A stretch of 64,000 bases of DNA from contig JAEHOE010000038.1 of NCBI GenBank assembly GCA_016858145.1, positions 434,001-498,000 of the forward strand. The letters are read 5' to 3'. The notes under the pieces were generated by a model that had not been told where the DNA came from, made no database searches, and saw only the letters and a program-made list of their open reading frames with translations. Positions 32,037 through 42,643 of this stretch are shown one piece after another (within the stretch, counting starts at the first letter, position 1; the number at the start of each line of letters is the position of its first letter). The DNA is from Edaphochlamys debaryana. Its lineage: Eukaryota; Chlorophyta; Chlorophyceae; Chlamydomonadales. The position numbers and the translations under genes are program-made.

Positions 32037-35000
32037 ATGTCAATGGCGCTGCGTGTCAGCGGGAACGCGCCAAACGAGGTAGACCTGTCCTCACGTTCTG
32101 AGCGCAAGCCTGCTCACTGCAATGCTAGATGTGCTGGGCGACGCAACCGTGAGCCCCGTCCCACACCCTTAAGCCCTCGCCGTGCCGCTATGCGCGCTGC
32201 TCGCCCCTGGAGGCCCCGGGCGTGCCCCGCCTCTCACGCGGGGCTGTGCGGCTTCTCACAGCTCCCAACGGAATCCCCCTCGCTGCCAGGCCCCCTGGCT
32301 CATCCCCCTAGCTCCGCCCGCCCGCTCGACGTCCGCTAGCACGGCCTTCCCTTGTAACCAGGGCTTCCGCTGCCGCAGGTGACCGCACCTCCGGCGAACC
32401 TCAGAGCCTACGAGGAATGGCGAAAGGCGGACACGCTGCGAGCTCCCTACCAGTAAGCAAGCGGCCGCGGAGGGCTCTACAGGGCCATGGGCGGGGGCGG
32501 GGGCCAAAACACGGGCCTGGAGTGGGAGGTGAGCCCTACCAGTGAGCAACGGGCCGCAGAGGGCGGAGGGGTGCAGGGCTTCGCGGGGCGAGGGTCGGGC
32601 GGGGGTGGGGAGTGGGCGCCTGCGGCAAAGCTCAGTCGGGTGCGAGTGGGGTGCGAAGGGACGGGTGCTCTGCGTGCTGGGCTTCGCGGGGCCACCGGAG
32701 CGGGTGGCCCCACGAGCTCGCATCGTGAAATAGAAATGAGTACCCCGGGGCCGTGCCTATACCGGCGGGCCGCCTGGGGTGGATTAAGGGGGCGGGACAC
32801 GACTGTCTCCGCCACCGTGCTCGCATCGTGAACCCCGGCCGCGTCCGCCCCACATCCCAACCCGCCCTCCCCACCACCTCGACTCCGCCCCCCAGGGTCG
32901 GCCCCGAATTTCTCCGCGGTATCCGTGTGGATGGCGTGGAGGGACACCTCGAGTGCCCACTGCTGTGCTTTGTGAACGCGCGGTCGGGGGGGCAGATGGG
33001 CTCACAGCTGGCCCTGCTGCTGAGCCAGGCCATCGGGCGGGTGCAGGTGCGTGGGGGCTGGGAGCGTGGGGGTGGGTCTTTTGGGGGGGGAGGGGCAGTG
33101 GAGGGGCGTGGGCCTTCGGGCGGGTGCAGGTTGGTCCTCTTGGAGGCAGGGAGGGTCTTTGTGTGAGGGGGAAAGGGGGCATTGGGTAGGGCGCGAGTCC
33201 AGGACGGGAGGAATGGGAGATGGACGGTCTGGCGGGGTTGGGGGGCGGGCTTGGGCAGGGCTAGCCCTGCTGCTGAGCCAGGCCATTGGAAGGGTGCAGA
33301 TGGGTCTTCTCGAGGCGAGGGAGGGGCATTGAAGGGGGGTGGGTCCTTGGGGGTTAGGGTGCAGTTCAGTCCGTTGGGTTTGGTGGGGACATGGCGGTGG
33401 GTCCTGCAATGCGGTGCAAGCGGATGTGCCCTGGGCCCTGGGGGTTTGGACGTGGGTAGGTGGGGCGGGGGTGCAGGTGGTTGCTGGCCTTCGGCCCAGA
33501 AGCCCTCAAGGACTGAGGAGCTCCCGATGGCTCGACGTGGGGCGAGGAGGGCTAGCGCTGCAGCCGAGGACGGGCAGCGGGTCGCTCCAGGTGGTTTGGT
33601 CGTGGCTGGTGTCTGGAACACTTCGTGGGTCCAGGGGTGGAGGTAGTCAGGTCATCTGGAGGGGTGCGGGGAGGGTTGAGGAGTGCTGGCGCGGCTCCCT
33701 GCGGGAGGGCGAAACGGGGTGGGTGAAGCAGTACGGGGCGTGCTGGTGCTGAGGGAATGCCCTTGGGATCCGAGCAGTGGGAGGGCGCTGGTGGGCGGGT
33801 GCGTACTCCTCAGCCGAGGCCCCGAGCCCTCGCCGGACCCAAAGTGGTTAGCGGGGAGTTCCGTAGTACGCCTGAGCAGTTCCAAGAAGGGTCGAGGACG
33901 GCTGACGGGGGGCGTCGCTGGAAAGGGATCAGAGGGGTTCGGGGAGGGTGGCGTTGGGGGGCATGGGGATGGATCAGGGCTGATGAGTGGTGGTGAGGGC
34001 ATGGCCCTGGAAGGGGAGAGCCATGGGGGCGGGGACCGGTCAGCCGCGAGCCGGGTGGGGTGTTGGGAGGCCCGCCGAAACCCGGATGGCGCCTGCTTGC
34101 TTTTCCGGCTCTGCACAATTGGGTCTGCTCACTGTACCTTCCCTCCTCCCTCCTCCTTCCCTCTCACGCACAGGTCTTTGAAATTGGCGAGAAGGACCAC
34201 CGACCCGACCGAGTGCTGCCCCTCCCCCCTGCAGCACCACCCCAAAACACACACGTTTTCCCCCCTCTCCCCCCTCCCCCCCCGCCCCCCCGCCCCCCCA
34301 GGTGTTTGACATTGGCGAGAAGGACCACCGACCCGACCGAGTGCTGTCGCGGTTCTACGACAACCTCCGGGTCATGGAGGCGGGGGGGGACGCCATGGCG
34401 GCCGTGATGCGCCAGGTGTGGGGGGGGGGGGGCGGGGGGGGTTGAGCGTGTGTGTTTTGCCGTCGGTGGGAGGGTGAGGCGGGTTGAGGGGATGGGACGC
34501 CATGTTGCCCGTGATGCGCCAGGTGGGGGGACGGGGGAGGAGGGGAAGAGGGTGTGGAGGGGGTGCACGCTGGGGGACGGGGCTTGCGGAGGGTTGACAG
34601 GACCCGCCCGCGTACCCCCGTGCAAGACGCGACACGGTGTGTTCCCGTGGCCGCTCCCAACCGCCCCCACCTGCACTCTTCCCGCCCCCCCCCCCATTTC
34701 TGCCGCTCCCTCTCTCCTTCCCCTCTCCAACTCGCACGAAACCCACCCCTCCCGCCCCCCGCCCCCGAACAACTAGACGCTCTCTCGCTTATCAGCTTCA
34801 AACACCCCCGCCCTCCCCCCCAGAGGCTCCGCCTGCTGGTGTGCGGAGGAGACGGCACCATTGCCTGGGTGCTGGGCGTGATCAAGAAGCTCAAGCTCTC
34901 GCCCGAGCCGCCAGTGGCAATCATGCCCATGGGCACAGGTGCGTGCCGTACGCGTGCCGTGCATGTGTCGTACATGTCGTACACGTGTACGGTTGAGCCA

Positions 35001-38000
35001 GCTCTCCGCCTAGGCCCATCACCCGGGCGAGACGGCCGGTAGCCAGGAGGAGGCTGGAGCTTGAGCAGGCCCGTGCATCACCCACGCCCACCCATCCCAC
35101 CCGCTCACCCCCTGCCCCTTTCGTTCCGATGGGGCACTTTATCGCAGCACGTGCCGCCATGCACACGCATGCACACCGCTCACACGCATGCGCGCACATG
35201 ACCCCCCCCCCCTCCCTGCCCTTTGTGACCTGCGGCTTTTGTTCGGATGGGCTCCTGGTTTGCTCGGCCGGTGCTGGCAAGCCGCCTGCGTACTGCATAC
35301 CGTGCCGTGTGCTCACTGCACATGCATTGGGTATCGCGCATTCATGTCGCGCATCTTGGCATTTGAACACAACCCCAAACCCTGCGCGCAGGCAACGACC
35401 TGTCCCGCAGCTTCCTGTGGGGCCCGGCGTACAGCCACGGGTGGATCAAGACCCATGAGGCCATGTACCAAACCCTCAACCGGGTGAGCCATGGGGGGTT
35501 GGGGAGAGGAGCTAGGGGGAGTCACGGCCGTTCATCTTCCTTTCCTTGGTTTTGGTGAATTATGAGGGGGGTGGGGAGAAGAACCATGAGGCCATGTATC
35601 AGACCCCCAACCGGGTGAGCCATGGGGTAATGGCGTGGGGTTGGGGGTGGAAAGCTAGGGGCACGGGCATGGGACCCTTCACCGGGCGGGTGAGCGGAGG
35701 GGAGATGTTCGGTGGCATAGGGGAGGTTGGGGTGGGGTGGGGTGGGGGCAGGGGGGGAGGGGGTAGAGTAGCCATGGACCAGGGTGTCAACGGGTTGGCT
35801 GGTCCTTTGGATTGTCCCCTCGCCGCCAATTGCTGGCGTCCCAACCTCTCCTCCCTCTGACCGTCTCCCGTCCCGCGCGCTGTTCTTGCTGCTAGCCTTC
35901 CCCCTGCTCGATGCTAGCCTTCTCGCAAATGCGTCCCCTCCTCTCTTCGTGTATCCTGTCCATCCTTCCCCTCCCTCCCTCGATCCCAAGCGCCACAGCC
36001 TAGCCTTCGCCGCTCCGCATGCCGGCACGGCACGCACCCATACACACGCCCTCCCCCCCTGCTTTCCTCCCCCGCCCCCTCAGGTGGCTACCGCCCGGGA
36101 GGACCGCCTCGACTGCTGGCACATCACCGTGACCACCCCCCGCAAGGGCATGTTCGTGCACGGCACGCCGCACTCCCTCTCGCCGCCCGCGCCCGCGGCG
36201 GCCGCCAGCGGACCCCTCACGCTCTCGCCCCCCGGCGGCCGCGTCTCGGGCCTGCCCCAATCCTTCCCCGGCGGCCCCGGCGCAGGGCCCTCCGCCCCGG
36301 GCTCGGTCGTGGGCGCGGGTTACGGCCGCGGGCACAGCAGCAGCCTGGCCGGCGGCGACCGTACGGCGCAGGCTGCCGTACATCCTGCCGTACAGGCGGC
36401 GCGCGACACGTCGGCGGCGGGGGAGCGGTCCGTGGCGGCGAGTGTGGTGGCCACCCTGGGGTCTGCCACGCCGCTCCACAACATCGCAACCAGCTCTGTC
36501 GGCTCCGCCGCCACCACCTTCACCACCGCAACCAACATGTCTCTGCACACGGGGGCGGCGCAGGTGCGTGAGTGTGTGTGGGGCCTCCATTCGTCTTCTG
36601 AGGGGCTATGCAGGGCGGGACAGAGGGAACACGTGAGCCAATCATGTTAGACTGATGCACGTCAAATCCCATTGGGGCCCGTCCGGCTCATGCACACACG
36701 TCCCCCCTCTCCCCCCCCAGGCCGGCACGTCCATACCCACCATCGTGTCGGGGGCTGTGAGCAACTCGGCGGAGGAGGACGGAGGAATAGGGGTGCTCAC
36801 GGTGGGTGTAAGGGCGGACAGAGTGGGTGCACAGGAGGTGTAAGGGAAGGGGTTTGCAAGGAGGGTTGATGGGTGGAGTTGAGGCGGCTGACGGGGCGGG
36901 TAATGAAGCTTACAGACATCATCAACTGTTTCATCCGCTCGCCGCCCTCATTCCCGTCAGGGCATGTTCTGGAACTACTTCAGTGTGGGCCTGGACGCCA
37001 AGGCCGCCTGGTCCTTCCACTCCCTGCGCGAGGAGCGGCCCGCGCTCACCTCCTCGCGCCTGGCCAACCAGTTCTGGTACTCGCTCTTCTCGTGCACATC
37101 GGGTGGGGGCTGGGGCTGAGGGGCTGGGTCAGGGATGCGGGATGGGCTGTTTGGGATGAGGAGTGGAGGGGGTGGGGTCATGACATAAGGGGTCGCTCTC
37201 CCTCACTTCCTCCACCTCCTCTTCCCCCCGACTCCTCCCATCTCCAAGGCTGGTTCTGCTGTGCCCAGCCGCTCTTATCTGCTGCACTGTCGTGTCTTGC
37301 TCATCTCCCGCCATCCTTCCTCTTACAGAAACCCTCCGCTGCTTTTCCCCTTTCCTTTGCCCCAAAGGCTGGTTCTGCTGCGCCCAGCCGCTCTCATCTG
37401 CTGCCCCACTCCCTTACCTGTTGAACCCCCCTTCCCCCCGCTCCCCCTCCCCCCCCAAAGGCTGGTTCTGCTGCGCCCAGCCGCTCAACGTCAAGGCCAC
37501 CCTCGAGGTGCTGCGGCCGGGGCCGGCGGGGGAGAGCGCCGGGTGGCAGCCCGTCAAGCTGCCGTACAACGTCAAGGCGCTCGTGGTGCTCAACCTGCAG
37601 GTACGGCAGTACGGCATTACAACAGCAGTACGGCAGGAATATAGCAATACGGGGTGGCCAGGTTCCCTGACCCCGAATCCTCGACCCCCACCCCACCCCT
37701 CCTCCACAGTCCTACGCGGGCGGCCGCAACCTGTGGGGCCCCCGCACCACCGCCGCGGCGGAGAAGAAGCACGGCTTCAAGAAGCCCTCCTACCATGACG
37801 GGCTGCTCGAGGTGGGGGGGGGAGCGGCGCGTGTGTATGCGTGCCTGTGTGGGAGTGTGGCACGTCGGGGCATGCACGACAGCCTGCTCGGGGTGCAGGC
37901 GGGCTGTCGGGATCCCATTGGTGGGTGGTGTGTTTGGTGCCAGTACTGGCATGGCGTGGTGGCAGCGTGCGACTGCATTGCGACGTGCCTTGCGAACGCA

Positions 38001-40986
38001 GGAGGCACGTGGTGTAGGTGGCCGTGTGTTGTTGGCAAAGGGCGGAGTGGCCCGCGGCAAGTGCCATGGTCAAAGAGGCACAGCACGCACCCATACACAC
38101 GCCCCCTCCCCCCCTGTTTCCCCCCCGCCCCCAGGTGGTGGGCCTGTGCAGCGGCTGGCACACCAGTGTGGTCATGGCCTCCAAGGGGTCGCTGGTGCAC
38201 GCGCGGCGGGTGTGCCAGGCGGCGGGGGTGCGCATCGCCGTGCACGTGAGCGGGCGGGGCGGAGGGGTAACGGGGCGTGTGTGTATGGTCGCGTGTCATG
38301 TCGTGCCGTGGGCTTTTGTGAGGGGAAAGGCGGCGGGGATGCGCATCGCCGTGCACGTGAGCGGGCGGGGCGGAGGGGTAACGGGGCGTGTGTGTATGGT
38401 CGCGTGTCATGTCGTGCCGTGGGCTTTTGTGAGGGGAAAGGCGGCGGGGGTGCGCATCGCCGTGCACGTGAGCGGGCGGGGCGGAGGGGTAACGGGGCGT
38501 GTGTGTATGGTCGCGTGTCATGTCGTGCCGTGGGCTTTTGTGAGGGGAAAGGCGGCGGGGGTGCGCATCGCCGTGCACGTGAGCGGGCGGGGCGGAGGGG
38601 TAACGGGGCGTGTGTGTATGGTCGCGTGTCATGTCGTGCCGTGGGCTTTTGTGAGGGGAAAGGCGGCGGGGATGCGCATCGCCGTGCACGTGAGCGGGCG
38701 GGGCGGAGGGGTAACGGGGCGTGTGTGTATGGTCGCGTGTCATGTCATGCCGTGGGCTTTTGTGAGGGGAAAGGCGGCGGGGATGCGCATCGCCGTGCAC
38801 GTGAGCGGGCGGGGCGGAGGGGTAACGGGGCGTGTGTGTATGGTCGCGTGTCATGTCGTGCCGTGGGCTTTTGTGAGGGGAAAGGCGGCGGGGGTGCGCA
38901 TCGCCGTGCACGTGAGCGGGCGGGGCGGAGGGGTAACGGGGCGTGTGTGTATGGTCGCGTGTTGTGTCATGCCGTGGGCTGTTGTGAGGGGAAAGGCGGC
39001 GGGGGTGCGCATCGCCGTGCACGTGAGCGGGGTTTGTGGGGGATGGAGACGGATGGGCGGGGCGGAGAGGTAAGTGGGCGTGTGATAGTGGGTGTCGTGT
39101 CAGGTAAAGGCGACGGGGATGCGCACAGCAGTGCACGGGAGCAGGCCTGGGTTAAGGGCTTCGCAAGGCGAGCGTAGATGCACGTGCGCTTTGCTTATAA
39201 GGGCCCGCCCTGGGTGCTCGGCGGCCCATGCCCCCGCCACCCTCCTTCCCCCTGGCATCCTCCCCCTCCCCCCGAACCCCCGCCACCTGCCCCCCCAGGC
39301 CCCCTATGAGCGCAACGACGGGGAGCCCAGCCACTGCTACATGCAGGTGGGGGGTGGGGGAGCATGGGGGCGTGGGGGTGGCAGAATTGGGGCTGTTGGG
39401 AAGGGCGGGGTGGGTTGGCATGGATGCCGGACGCTCGCGGGCACACCCAGAAGCTTGCGGCGTATCCCTTGGAGGTGTGGCATGGGATGTGTGACAGAGT
39501 TTAGGGGGTGGGAGTGGGGGCGGCGACAGCGGCTAGGGCTCGCGCACATCGGCAGGGTTTGATGCCTGAGGTAGAGGTGCCCAGGGCTCGGGGGGCTCCT
39601 AGGTGGACGGACTGGCACTATTGGCCGCAATGGCCGACACGGCACGCACCCATACACATACACGCCCTTCCCCACCCTCTTTCCCCCCCCCCCACCGCCC
39701 CCCCCCCATCCAGGTGGACGGCGAGCCCTGGAAGCAGGACATCCCCATCAAGGGCCGGGAGGCGCCCGTGCGGGTGGGACGGGGGGGATGGCAGGGAAGG
39801 GAAGGGTACCGAGCCAGGAGACCAGGAGGCTCATTCCGATCAACATTCCGATCTTCGTAGGAGAGGCCGAGGTCGACTGCGTGTAGAATCCCGAATCCCC
39901 GTTTCCCCCACCTCCCCAGATCGAGATCGTGCACGCCGGCGTCAGCCGGGTGCTGCGGAACGAGGACGGCGGCCGTTCCGTGTCCGATGTCTCTCGCGTC
40001 AAGCTCTCCACAGCCGGGGGCGCAGGGGCGGGGGCGGGCGCCGCCGGGGCCTCCACCACCCTCAATCCCATCGTCTCGGCCGTGCCCGAGCCGGGCCCGC
40101 CCTCGGTCCACTTCTCCGCCTCGCTCCCGCTCTCGCCCTCCCAGTCCTCCGTCCAAATGGGCGCTCTGCAGCAGCACTCCCACGCGCCCGCGCCCTCGCC
40201 CAGCAACGCCTCCGGAAGCCTCCCGGGCGCACTCTCCGGGCCGGGCGGGATCGGGGCTCCTGCGGTTATTACGGCTGGGGGTGCAATCGCATCCGGGGGC
40301 GGGGGTGGGGGGGCGGCCGGACACGGGGGCGGGGGGGTGGGGGCAGGCGGGGGGGTGGCGGTGGCGCCGCAGGGGACGAGCGCGTGGTCGAGGCTGGGCA
40401 GCGGCGGGCGGCCTTCGGCGGCGTCGGTCGCGGGAAGCTCAAGCGTCGCGGGGGAGCCGGCGGGGGGCGGCGGGGACGCGGGAAGCACCACGCGGACCGG
40501 CCCGGTGGCCGGGAGCAAGCAGGGTGCGTGGGGCCGGGGGGCCGGGGCAGGGTGGGTTCGGGGCTTGGGGGTGGGCGCTCGTGCCTCGGCTGTCTCCAAG
40601 GGCAAGGGCCGAAGCGGCATTTGGGGAGAGAAGGATCGCTGCCGGCCGGCCCCTTGTTTGCGGGGAATGGAGAGTCTTCTTGCCCATACCGCTTACCTCC
40701 TCCGTGCCTCAAACCAACCCCATCCCTGCCCCCCAAACCCCCATTCCCCACCCCCAGGCGACGGCGCCTCCATCGACGCCGCCTCCCCCACCCCCCTCCT
40801 GCTCCCGCCTTGCCCACCGAAACACACACGCGCCCTCATTCAACCCTCCCCAACCCCCCTTCCCCCCCAACCCCAACTCCCTCAGGCGACGGCGCCTCCA
40901 TCGACGCCGCCTCCCCCACCCCCCGCACGCTGTCCGAGAACCTGGGGTCGGGGGCGCAGAGCATCTCAGCGGAGGGGGCCGTGTGA
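32037..40986 (+). CDS. Diacylglycerol kinase, plant type
   Basis: Phosphorylates diacylglycerol to phosphatidic acid in lipid signalling. Sixteen exons: 32037-32078, 32379-32452, 32896-33046, 34302-34415, 34824-34938, 35392-35483, 36084-36563, 36721-36801, 36961-37102, 37461-37600, 37710-37811, 38135-38245, 39299-39346, 39714-39773, 39920-40523, 40886-40986; all phases agree, giving 818 residues. The catalytic domain starts at [12 protein letters not shown] (about 65); the nucleotide loop is [12 protein letters not shown] (GGDGT about 135-139), then [13 protein letters not shown]. The accessory domain has [54 protein letters not shown] and [10 protein letters not shown]. There are no C1 domains, as in short plant forms. 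A 160-residue Ala/Gly/Ser/Pro exon splits the kinase region, and about 200 low-complexity residues end the protein. Introns 3, 4, 6, 9, 12 and 15 contain copies of exon edges. Confidence 0.9.
33261..33299 (+). repeat. Copy of DGK exon 3 end inside intron 3
   Basis: 39 bases matching exon 3 positions 33008-33046 (CTGCTGAGCCAGGCCAT core) with a few mismatches, displaced by 253 bp. The donor GT has changed to AT here. Confidence 0.88.
34174..34218 (+). repeat. Copy of DGK exon 4 start inside intron 3
   Basis: 45 bases matching exon 4 positions 34302-34346 with two mismatches (GGCGAGAAGGACCACCGACC core), 128 bp upstream. It has its own pyrimidine tract and CACAG acceptor. Using it would shift the frame, because 128 is not a multiple of three. 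Confidence 0.93.
34496..34528 (+). repeat. Copy of DGK exon 4 end inside intron 4
   Basis: CCCGTGATGCGCCAG|GTGGG repeats the exon 4 end (34389-34415) with three mismatches in 27, 107 bp downstream. The GT donor is retained. Confidence 0.88.
35584..35620 (+). repeat. Copy of DGK exon 6 end inside intron 6
   Basis: CCATGAGGCCATGTAT..CAACCGG|GTGAGC repeats exon 6 positions 35453-35483 and the donor with three mismatches in 31, 131 bp downstream. The donor is intact. Confidence 0.92.
37249..37396 (+). repeat. Two copies of DGK exon 10 start inside intron 9
   Basis: GCTGGTTCTGCTG.GCCCAG starts at 37249 and 37368 as well as at the true exon start 37461 (offsets 119 and 94 bp). Both copies follow an AAG acceptor-like trinucleotide and share the downstream ATCTGCTGC, which the real exon lacks. 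They are therefore more related to each other than to the exon. Confidence 0.93.
37813..38122. repeat. Imperfect terminal inverted repeat of DGK intron 11
   Basis: Just inside the donor (37813-37853) is a G-run, AGCGGC, GCGTGTGTATG and CGTGCCTGTG. Just inside the acceptor (38078-38122) the reverse complement reads G-run, AGGGGGC, GTGTGTATGG, GTGCGTGCTGTG. The arms pair over roughly 35-40 nt with small gaps and could bring the splice sites together. Confidence 0.7.
38216..39036 (+). repeat. 111-bp tandem array of a 5' splice site, eight copies
   Basis: The end of DGK exon 12 plus donor (CGCATCGCCGTGCAC|GTGAG) recurs exactly every 111 bp, starting at 38231, 38342, 38453, 38564, 38675, 38786, 38897 and 39008. 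A ninth decayed copy lies near 39118. Units differ at only a few bases. 111 is 37 codons and the exon frame has no stop through the array, so any of the eight donors would give an in-frame protein with 0-7 extra 37-residue modules. Confidence 0.95.
40758..40795 (+). repeat. Copy of DGK exon 16 start inside intron 15
   Basis: CCCCAG followed by GCGACGGCGCCTCCATCGAC and CCCCCACCCC repeats the first 38 bases of exon 16 (40886) essentially exactly, 128 bp upstream. The acceptor is intact. Confidence 0.93.
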
Positions 40987-42643
40987 GGGGGGCGGGGTAG
41001 GGGACAGGGGGAGGGGTTGTGGGGACTGGGGATGGACAGGGCACTGGGGGAGGGAAGGGAGCGCTTGAGGGAATCCTAGTCATTGCCGCGCGTGGGGCCT
41101 GGAGCAGAGAGTGGATGGGTGCTGCAAGGGCCTTTTGCGAGAGCGGGCGGCCAAGAGGGGCCCCGAGGGGCGGGGGCGCTGCCTTGGCTTGGGCTGCAGC
41201 GCGCTAGGGCTAGGGAGGTCTTGTGAGGTGGATCGGAGGGGCAGGAGGGCTTGGTGTGGGGTCGAGCGGTCTGGAGTGATCTCGCCCACATCTGCTCATG
41301 TCTAGCGGGAGCGACGAGAGAGGTATAACTCCTAGAGCTACGGCAGCTCGCGCGGCCGGCCGATACCGGTAGTAGCATCGTCTGTTGGGGCGCGGTTCAA
41401 CGTTTGAGCGCGTAGAAGTTTGGCCTCTCGTCGTCACAAGGCGGTCACGCTCACCTGGAGCGAGCGAGGGAAGATAAGAACGATACCGGCAATGCCGAGG
41501 CTGGGTGCGTGTGGCGGTCGATATTGGGGTGTGGGTGTGGGCGTGGGTGTGGTCGGAGTCTGTCATTCTTTTGCCTGTCTTTTGCTCGCAGCGGTGCACT
41601 GGCGGCGTGTGCTTTGGGAGGAGAGGCGCACATGCGGTCTCGGTTAGTTGAGGAGGGGTGCTGTCACTGTTGTTCGGTCGCTGGAGGGTTGTGGGCGGGA
41701 GAGCGTGGGCAAAGGCGGTATGGACGGGAACGCGGTGATGGGGCGCGGAGGTGTATGTGTGGCGGAGGATGCGCCCCGGGAATTATAAGCGCCATGCATG
41801 TCTGCGTGGGCCCTAGGGCGTGGAAGGCTGGAAGTGGGCTGGTGCGGACGAGATGGGGCAGGCGCCTGCTGCGTTGCGTTGCTTGAAGCCGCGGCCGTGT
41901 GGGGGTGGCTTGGGAGGCATGCAAGCTTGGATTGACGGAGGGGCGGGTAGCATGCACAGGCGACGGCAGCATGCGAGGTTCATGCCGCGCGGGTGCTGAG
42001 GGGGCGGGAGTTGAACGTGTACGGTACGTGCATGTTCACTGTATGCCGATGTGTGGTGGGAGCTGACATGAACTCTGCTTCGTTCCGTATCCTAGTTGAG
42101 TGCCGGTTCGTTGCCCCTTCGTATGATGCGGAGAGCGGTGGGCGCCGAGCGAGGCTGGCAGGCGTGCGAGCGAGGGACGGGCCCTATGCGGCCTTCCATG
42201 CAGCACGGAGTCAGCTACAGTTAACAGCCTGGGGCCAACAGCTTAGGGGCAACAGTACCCAGCCTCCCAGCGCAACATATACCGGTACTTGGGGGCAACA
42301 GCTAGAGCCCAAGGGATGAGGGCAGTGGCGCCGCTCCAACCCAATGGCAGCAAGCCCCGCAGGGCGACTCAGCACATCACTACGGTGCTATAGCTTGCCG
42401 CCTCAGCAGCCAACAGGCAACTTGGGGTCAACTGACACGGGTCGGTGCGTGCTGCTAGCCCGCAACCCCGTTCCCCCAGCTGGTCATCTCCTCGCTCCTT
42501 CAACCCCCTTTCCTTCCCACGCCTTGACGCCTTTCTACTTCACACTCTCCCATCGACTATACCCAAGGCTCACCACTTATACCCTGCTCTCCTATTCGGC
42601 CTAGCCAAGGGACTGGGGGGCAGGAACGAACACCATCCCCTGC
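40987..42643. other. Convergent intergenic region, no gene seen
   Basis: 1.65 kb between the 3' ends of the kinase (+) and the second six-Cys gene (-). GTGTGGGTGTGGGCGTGGG occurs near 41530, and short GGGGCAACAG-type repeats near 42230-42300. No conserved coding block. Confidence 0.5.

Noticed and set aside
38216..39036. CRISPR-like array
   Set aside because: Units are contiguous 111-bp repeats without unique spacers, inside a eukaryotic intron.
37790..39136. Long open frames on the minus strand and in other plus frames across the 111-bp array
   Set aside because: The repeat unit is a multiple of three without stops in several frames, so long frames arise automatically. Only the frame continuous with kinase exon 12 is supported.
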